This document shows positions 34,071 to 38,910 of a DNA stretch of 38,910 nucleotides, piece after piece. The notes beneath the pieces are model-generated. The model ran no database searches, was not told where the DNA came from, and saw only the letters and a program-made list of their open reading frames with translations. The stretch lies in NCBI GenBank assembly GCA_029856085.1, contig JAHQWI010000089.1:1-38910 (forward strand). Direction: 5' to 3'. Positions within the stretch are counted from its first letter, which is position 1. Each line of letters opens with the position of its first letter. The translations under genes were made by a program, and so were the position numbers. Origin of the DNA: Promethearchaeia archaeon (GTDB taxonomy: Archaea; Asgardarchaeota; Lokiarchaeia; Sigyniarchaeales; SOKP01).

Positions 34071-35300
34071 TTAATAAAGAAATAGGAATTTTCCCATAAA
34101 ACTTGCTAGATCCATTACTTTTATTTTATTTTTTAACTCTTCGTGATCCTCATTTGAATAAAGTTCATTAAGATAACATTTGAAATGCGTTAAGCACTTT
34201 GGACAAGGAACAATTAAATATTCTGCTCCTGTATTTATTGCTTCTTTAATACGGTTTTTCCTTAATAAACGAGAATATTCATTGCAGTTCATAAATCCTA
34301 CAACACCGCAACAATTGGCATCATCTTTGATATTATCCATTTCAATTAATTCAACCCCAGGAATCATTTTAATTAGTTCTCTTGGTGCGTCGTATAATTT
34401 ACCACCTAAACGCCCTATACGGCAAGAATCGTGATATGTAACTTTAATTTTTTTTCCCTGTGGAAATCTTACATTTTCGAGAATATTTTCTTGTAAAAAG
34501 TATTCTGAAAAATGCAGTATTTCAAAATTAAAATCTTTAATTACTTTTGGGTAATCATATTTCCAAGTTCTATATCCTTCAGCGCATCCAATTATAATCT
34601 TTTTAACTCCGGCATCTTTATAAAGTTGAACATTGTATTCTGCCAACTTTTTAAAAGTTTCGATATCCCCTCTTCCCCAAAGCGTGTCATGACCGCAACA
34701 TTTTTCATTTAATACAACCGGAATTTTATCTGCTTCATTTAATAAGCTTAATATAGTTTTTGCGGTGTTGGTATACTTAATTTCAAATTTATAAAGCATT
34801 TCTTCCATTAAGGGCAAGCATCCTACAAAGTAGGCAATTTCACCGGACTCACTTATTTTAATTTGAGTTCCTTTTAAAAAATCTAATTTATCTGGATGGA
34901 TAGATTTATCCGCCTGAATTTTTGGAATTATATCGAAAATTCCATCATGAGTTTCACATTGAGTCATTTTTGTTTTTTCTGTTTCATTGTGAAAAGATGC
35001 CTTTCGCAATTCTAAAATTAAATCAGGAATTCTTACACCTGCATTCTCTTGAGTCATTGGGCAATAAATTGTACATTGACCACACGTAAGGCAATTCCAT
35101 ATATTATGATTTTTTAAAACGTCTTCTATTGGTGAGAAAATTAAATCTGTTACTAAACTTCGGGGAGAAAAGATGTCTAGATGAGATAATGGACACACAG
35201 TATCACAGCGATTGCAGCTATAACAATAATTTGCCATGCCGATTACATTTTCTATTATTTCTCCTGAAATAAGATTATTTGATATATCAATAGATTTCAT
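34071..35300 (-). CDS. HdrD/GlpC-like (HdrC-HdrB fusion) CCG-domain iron-sulfur protein
   Basis: The track starts at a TTG (35321); the ATG at 35300 is preferred, giving about 409 residues. An HdrC-like part has two [4Fe-4S] motifs (CYSCNRCDTVCP, CLTCGQCTIYCP). Two CCG domains of the HdrB type follow: FVGCLPLMEE ... EKCCGHDTLWGRG ... GCAEGY, and TYHDSCRIGRLG ... DANCCGVVGF ... CPKCLTHF. The last C-x-x-C of the first CCG domain reads C-A-E-G, so one ligand is missing there; the second is complete and may hold the noncubane cluster that reduces disulfides. It would accept electrons from HdrA. The true substrate (disulfide, other) is unknown. Confidence 0.85.
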   Translation of the reverse strand: MKSIDISNNLISGEIIENVIGMANYCYSCNRCDTVCPLSHLDIFSPRSLVTDLIFSPIEDVLKNHNIWNCLTCGQCTIYCPMTQENAGVRIPDLILELRKASFHNETEKTKMTQCETHDGIFDIIPKIQADKSIHPDKLDFLKGTQIKISESGEIAYFVGCLPLMEEMLYKFEIKYTNTAKTILSLLNEADKIPVVLNEKCCGHDTLWGRGDIETFKKLAEYNVQLYKDAGVKKIIIGCAEGYRTWKYDYPKVIKDFNFEILHFSEYFLQENILENVRFPQGKKIKVTYHDSCRIGRLGGKLYDAPRELIKMIPGVELIEMDNIKDDANCCGVVGFMNCNEYSRLLRKNRIKEAINTGAEYLIVPCPKCLTHFKCYLNELYSNEDHEELKNKIKVMDLASFMGKFLFLY

Positions 35301-35329
35301 GTTCGGAATAGAAACAAACAAATTAGCAA

Positions 35330-35524
35330 TTATTTATCATCATAAAATTCAAAAAATCCACATTTAGAACATTGAAAACCGCTAAAAGAGGATGTACGTC
35401 TATAAATATAATCACTACATTCTAAAGTTGAACCACAGTTAGGACATATTTCTTCATTTTTGATATCTTTATTTTTTTTCTCTTCATTTTTGATATCTTC
35501 ATTTTTTTTCTCTTTTATTAACAT
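35330..35524 (-). CDS. Small zinc-ribbon protein
   Basis: The track ORF starts at 35548, but the ATG at 35524 follows GGAGGG at proper spacing, giving 64 residues. A lysine/glutamate/asparagine-rich head made of two near-identical units (EKKNEDIKNE, EKKNKDIKNE) leads to a C-terminal zinc ribbon with paired C-x-x-C knuckles (CPNCGSTLEC, FQCSKCGFFEFYDD). Such ribbons bind nucleic acid or serve as protein adaptors. It lies between the hydrogenase and HdrD-like genes, with an 8-base gap (29 if the ATG of the next gene is used), so it is probably cotranscribed with the latter. Confidence 0.65.
   Translation of the reverse strand: MLIKEKKNEDIKNEEKKNKDIKNEEICPNCGSTLECSDYIYRRTSSFSGFQCSKCGFFEFYDDK
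35451..35510. repeat. Two tandem 30-bp repeat units inside the zinc-ribbon gene
   Basis: Units 35451-35480 and 35481-35510 differ at one base (position 20, T versus C). They encode the duplicated charged decapeptide in the protein head; 30 bp keeps the frame. This looks like a recent slippage duplication. Confidence 0.85.
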
Positions 35525-35961
35525 GAATCCCTCCATATACTTTTTCAACTTTCAGTTTTCTAGTGTATTAAACTCAAAAATAGTATTGATATTTTTTTAT
35601 AAAAAATTTTCTAAAAATATTAATCACTATGACAAGAATAGTAATCATAATATAAAAGTTTTCACTCTTTATGCAGAAACTCAAACCTTTAATATAGAGA
35701 TTACTATATCATCATTTCCAATATCGGAGACTTTTGATTAATTAATAAATCAAATCCCCCATTATGATAATATAAATGATCAGAATAAGAAATTTATTTC
35801 CTTATTTATAAATCTTTTTAATAATTTTTTTAATATGTTTGAATAAAGATAAATCTGTTTTTCACTTTAAATTAAATCGTTAGCAAAAATTTCTATTACA
35901 TACAACCACTCTTATTTTTTCTTTTAAAAAATTTACTTTTAAAATTTTCAATTAAAATAAG
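35525..35961. other. AT-rich intergenic stretch between hydrogenase and zinc-ribbon genes
   Basis: About 440 bases with very high A+T. A 93-residue + strand ORF here (35460-35741) is low-complexity (many F, S, I) and overlaps the real - strand gene, so it is not credible. The stretch should hold the end of the MvhA transcript and the promoter for the next - strand genes; no clear hairpin or TATA element could be singled out. Confidence 0.5.
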
Positions 35962-37275
35962 CTAATGCGCAACACAGGATATGCAAGGGTCAAATGCTCG
36001 AATAACTGTCTGAATTTTTTTTTTAACTAAATTTATATCTCCAGTTTTATTGTATAATTCTTGAGCAAATTTTGTTATAATATCATTAATTATTGAAATG
36101 TTAATTTCAGTAGGGATGAAGATTTTTGCTTTTTTAATCAAACTATTATCATCTACGTAATAATGATGTAGTAACATACCTCTTGGTGCTTCAATAACTC
36201 CTACGCCCTCCGAATTTTTCAAAGAGGTAAGAGATGGGAGGATTATCCTCCTATTTAACACAGGCTCATCTAAAATTTTCAATCCTTGTTGAGATTCAAA
36301 GTACATTTCTAATAACCTAAGAAAGTTAGCGAATAAAACCCCATTTTGCCAAGATTTATCAAAATATTCAAGATATGTATTGATATTATCAATTTCATAA
36401 TTTTCGGTAATTTTATATCGGGAAATAGGACCAACTAAAAATCTTTTACTTTTATCAAAATGGAAATCAATTCCTCTAAGATTGATATCCTTTTCAAAAT
36501 AGGAAGAATAGTTTTTTTCTGCGAATTCGATTGAATTTCTTTCATTTTCTTTAATTTTTAAGGTCCCCCTGTATCTATCAAAATTATCGAAGTTATTTAA
36601 ACCCAAATACATTACATTTGGGAGATCATATTCTTTGGGAGGAACATGATTGGAAAATACATCAATAAATTTCTCAATTATCCATTCCAAATTGATTATA
36701 GCCCTTTGAAAATATTTTCGCGCTATAGAAATATTTTTTCGAGAAGGTAAATAAATAAGTCCTCCTGGAATTGGAGTAATTAAATGAACAGATCTTCCGC
36801 CAAAAATTCTTTCGATCTCGTTGCCTATTTTAATTAATTCATATACATTTGTCGTTAATTGAGAGTCATATCTGATCAATTCGTACGGAGAGAATGGTTT
36901 TTGACTAATCTCAAAAATTTGAAAAAGATCCGGTAAGGATTGGAAGAAAAAATGCATAGTATGTGATTTAATTAATTCTCCAAATAGTAATAGATACCTT
37001 AAAAGAATAGATTGTTCTGGTACAGCTATTTCAAACATATTTTCTATTGCTTTACAGCTAGCAATTGTTTGAGATGCATAACATAAACCACATATCCGAG
37101 ATACAATTTTAGGAACGTCGTTTAGTTTTTTTCCAATTAAAAAGCTTTCAAATCCTCGATTTGATCCAATTTCGAAATCAACACTTGAGATTTCATCGTT
37201 CTGAACTAAAATCTTTACAGTTCCGTGGCCCTCAACACGAGTACATACATCCACTATTTTTAACAGTACTATCAC
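35962..37275 (-). CDS. mvhA: [NiFe] hydrogenase large subunit, MvhA/VhuA-like (group 3c type)
   Basis: 437 residues, consistent with group 3c. The N-terminal CTRVEGHGTVKI is typical. The first nickel motif reads RICGLCYASQT (Cys62, Cys65), with Gln69 where most enzymes have His. The second, AFDPCISCVAH (429-437 region), has both Cys and the final His, encoded by TGT/TGC rather than the TGA of selenium VhuU. The protein ends on that His, so no C-terminal extension exists for maturation proteases to remove. The enzyme oxidises or produces H2 with MvhG and feeds electrons to HdrA through MvhD. The start is GTG, overlapping the mvhG stop by 4 bases. Confidence 0.9.
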   Translation of the reverse strand: MIVLLKIVDVCTRVEGHGTVKILVQNDEISSVDFEIGSNRGFESFLIGKKLNDVPKIVSRICGLCYASQTIASCKAIENMFEIAVPEQSILLRYLLLFGELIKSHTMHFFFQSLPDLFQIFEISQKPFSPYELIRYDSQLTTNVYELIKIGNEIERIFGGRSVHLITPIPGGLIYLPSRKNISIARKYFQRAIINLEWIIEKFIDVFSNHVPPKEYDLPNVMYLGLNNFDNFDRYRGTLKIKENERNSIEFAEKNYSSYFEKDINLRGIDFHFDKSKRFLVGPISRYKITENYEIDNINTYLEYFDKSWQNGVLFANFLRLLEMYFESQQGLKILDEPVLNRRIILPSLTSLKNSEGVGVIEAPRGMLLHHYYVDDNSLIKKAKIFIPTEINISIINDIITKFAQELYNKTGDINLVKKKIQTVIRAFDPCISCVAH

Positions 37276-38030
37276 CTTCTTAATTTTGGTTTTGAAAAAC
37301 GATAAAATATTCCTTCATAATTTTTTAAGTCCTCAGAAAGACTAACCAAACTTAAAAAATTGATGATATTTGATGTAAAATCTTTTGAAACAGGACCCAT
37401 ACAACCTTCACATGGAAGTCCGAGTTTTATACATTTACTCTCGCATCCTTCTCGAGTTATCGGTCCCAAACATAGAATGCCTCTTTTCAAAAAACAATCT
37501 AAATTTTCTTCACCAAGAACAATTTCATCAGGATTAGGATTAATTTTAATTATATCTGCATCTAAATTCTCCTCCATATTTCCTCTTAATGGACAACTAG
37601 AGCATAAAACTTTTTCAGATAGGATTGTATCTTTATTTTCTATTAATCTAATCAAAATATTTCCTAATAATTTAGAGGGGGGAGGACATCCGGGAATAAT
37701 TCCGTCAATTTCAATATAAGTTGAGATTGGTTTTATATTTCTTGAATTCGAAAGGCTCAAAATCCCTCCATAAGCTGCACATGTTCCAAGGGCATACACT
37801 TTTTTAGCATGTTTTCTAACTTCTTTGAGGAGACCAATTTCCGAATCTTCAGAAATACAACCTTCTACTAAAGCAATATCACAATCTTCAATTTTTTCTA
37901 CATCTAAGATAAATGGAAAATGAATTATTTTTGTTCTTTCAAGGAATTGAGGAAAAATATCTAAGGAGATTAATGTTGAGATACAACCGCTGCACGATGT
38001 TAAAGAAATTATAATAATTCTAGGCTTCAA
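37272..38030 (-). CDS. mvhG: [NiFe] hydrogenase small subunit, MvhG/VhuG-like
   Basis: 252 residues. Cys pairs for three Fe-S clusters are all visible: proximal (SLTSCSGCISTL, VEGCISED, GTCAAYGG, IPGCPPPSKLLG), then CSSCPLRG, and the C-terminal CESKCIKLGLPCEGCMGP. There is no Tat signal, so it is a cytoplasmic hydrogenase as in group 3c. It relays electrons from the MvhA Ni-Fe site to MvhD. It starts 11 bases inside the end of the upstream HdrA-MvhD gene and overlaps mvhA at its stop, so the three are translationally coupled. Confidence 0.92.
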   Translation of the reverse strand: MKPRIIIISLTSCSGCISTLISLDIFPQFLERTKIIHFPFILDVEKIEDCDIALVEGCISEDSEIGLLKEVRKHAKKVYALGTCAAYGGILSLSNSRNIKPISTYIEIDGIIPGCPPPSKLLGNILIRLIENKDTILSEKVLCSSCPLRGNMEENLDADIIKINPNPDEIVLGEENLDCFLKRGILCLGPITREGCESKCIKLGLPCEGCMGPVSKDFTSNIINFLSLVSLSEDLKNYEGIFYRFSKPKLRR

Positions 38031-38910
38031 ATTTGATCTCCTCCATCAAATGGTTATAGAATTTATTAACAATTTCAGCAAATTTACTGCCCTCAACAGC
38101 GTTCATATGCTCAAGAATAACACGATTACTGTATTTTGGACCTAAAATCTTTTTTAATAATTTGATTTTATTATTAATTCTTTCTACTCCATCAATATAT
38201 CGACATGCGTTCTCATTACATCCAATAACCATAACTCCATCAAATCCACGCTCAAATGATTTAATTATAAAATTCGTATCAACACGACCAGTACATGGAA
38301 CTCGCACGATGAAAATATTTGGATTATACGAAATTTTTTTAAGGCCAGCATCATCAGCTGCTGCATATCCACAAGAACCACAACAAAACGCGATAATTTT
38401 CGGACTTTTCTTATACTTTGAAAGCACTTCAATTGTCTTAAGAAACTTTTCAGAAGTGTCTATATTCAAATCTATTGCATTTGTAGGACACACACTTACA
38501 CATGTTCCACATCCTTTACATTTGAATTTATCAATGCTAATTTTATCAGATTCGATTGTTATTGCATTATATGGACAAATTTTAGAACATAAGCCACATA
38601 AGCCACATTTTTCCTCATTTATTTCTATTCCACTAAACTCTGCTATTAAGTAATCCTGTGAAAGTAATGAAATCACTTTTAAAGCGACATTATTAGCTGT
38701 AGAAATTGTGGAATTATAATCTAAAGGGCCAAAAATAGTTCCAACCCCATATATTCCTGAAGCTAAGGTTTCTTCACTCATAAAGCCATAATCATCCAAG
38801 GTAAAATCCATAGTCTTTCTAAATGCTTTTAAGTCTTTATTTGGAACTATTGCTAGATTTAATATGATCAAATCGCTCGGATATTCCATTGAATCAGCAA
38901 TAATCCGCTT
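38020..38910 (-). CDS. C-terminal part of an HdrA-MvhD fusion (5' end outside window)
   Basis: The frame is open to the window edge (seven codons beyond the track's ATG), so this is the 3' portion of a longer gene. It shows the end of an HdrA flavoprotein (LASGIYGVGTIFGPLDYNST), two ferredoxins (CGLCGLCSKICP, CKGCGTCVSVCP) and an MvhD domain (IAFCCGSCGYAAADDAG, VRVPCTGRVD, IGCNENACRYIDG). The MvhD Cys set differs from the other copies in detail (CNENAC instead of C-x-x-G-D-C) but keeps the ligands. Directly upstream of mvhG and overlapping it, this is the copy most likely to be the direct partner of the hydrogenase. Confidence 0.85.
   Translation of the reverse strand, partial: KRIIADSMEYPSDLIILNLAIVPNKDLKAFRKTMDFTLDDYGFMSEETLASGIYGVGTIFGPLDYNSTISTANNVALKVISLLSQDYLIAEFSGIEINEEKCGLCGLCSKICPYNAITIESDKISIDKFKCKGCGTCVSVCPTNAIDLNIDTSEKFLKTIEVLSKYKKSPKIIAFCCGSCGYAAADDAGLKKISYNPNIFIVRVPCTGRVDTNFIIKSFERGFDGVMVIGCNENACRYIDGVERINNKIKLLKKILGPKYSNRVILEHMNAVEGSKFAEIVNKFYNHLMEEIKFEA

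Noticed and set aside
35460-35741. 93-residue + strand ORF
   Set aside because: Low-complexity (F, S, I) and overlaps the zinc-ribbon gene and its tandem repeat on the other strand.
38162-38653. 163-residue + strand ORF
   Set aside because: Shadow of the HdrA-MvhD gene, antisense to its ferredoxin motifs.
1-38910. tRNA, rRNA, CRISPR arrays and insertion sequences
   Set aside because: No cloverleaf, rRNA-like, regularly spaced repeat or transposase signal was seen on either strand by eye.

Overview
This is an AT-rich window from an anaerobic archaeon, most likely a Lokiarchaeia-type Asgard archaeon. That placement is inference. It rests on archaeal formylmethanofuran dehydrogenase genes, a hydrogenase/heterodisulfide-reductase gene set, a longin-like protein of the kind common in Asgard genomes, an in-frame TGA at a cysteine position that looks like selenocysteine, UroD/corrinoid methyltransferase parts, and catabolic genes (sulfatase, haloalkane dehalogenase, CoA-transferase).

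Layout. Positions 1-5.8 kb hold accessory catabolic and transport genes on the + strand: the tail of one transporter, a GPH/MFS transporter, a G+C-richer alpha/beta-hydrolase that has lost catalytic residues, a DJ-1/PfpI fragment, a tandem VOC protein, a small membrane protein and a sulfatase. A haloalkane dehalogenase follows on the - strand. Positions 6.8-9.9 kb hold two very small ORFs, a DUF89 protein, a longin-like protein and an Mrp/NBP35 Fe-S carrier ATPase. Positions 10-14 kb are a formylmethanofuran dehydrogenase operon (Fe-S protein, fwdB, fwdD, fwdA; no fwdC in the window), the CO2-entry step of the archaeal Wood-Ljungdahl pathway. Positions 14-21.5 kb are mixed: CaiB-type CoA-transferase, PAS histidine kinase, a divergent UroD-type methyltransferase/corrinoid protein pair, a membrane protein, a CoxE-like VWA protein and an unrecognised protein with a KH-like segment. 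Positions 21.5-25.1 kb are eroded: a DsrE-like gene without an ordinary start, a frameshifted feoB, a broken feoA, and a DUF169 half-domain cut off by a TAA.

Positions 25.1-38.9 kb are one long - strand redox cluster and the main point of interest. Read 5'->3' on that strand it encodes: the end of an HdrA-MvhD fusion, MvhG and MvhA ([NiFe] hydrogenase), a zinc-ribbon protein, an HdrD/HdrBC-like CCG protein, a split HdrA set (N-part, C-part, MvhD with a winged-helix tail), a fused version of the same set (double HdrA plus MvhD in one approximately 1163-residue chain, interrupted only by a TGA that replaces a cluster-binding cysteine), and an FrhB-like flavoprotein fused to a TrmB-type DNA-binding domain. 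Together these suggest an H2-linked, flavin-based electron-bifurcating machine that supplies low-potential electrons, for instance to CO2 reduction by Fwd. Two of its redox proteins carry winged-helix domains, which may point to redox-linked transcription control.

The best candidates for something undescribed are the putative selenocysteine in the ferredoxin domain of the fused HdrA, the adjacent fused and split copies of that enzyme, and the redox-enzyme/DNA-binding-domain fusions. No searches were run; all family calls are from motif reading.
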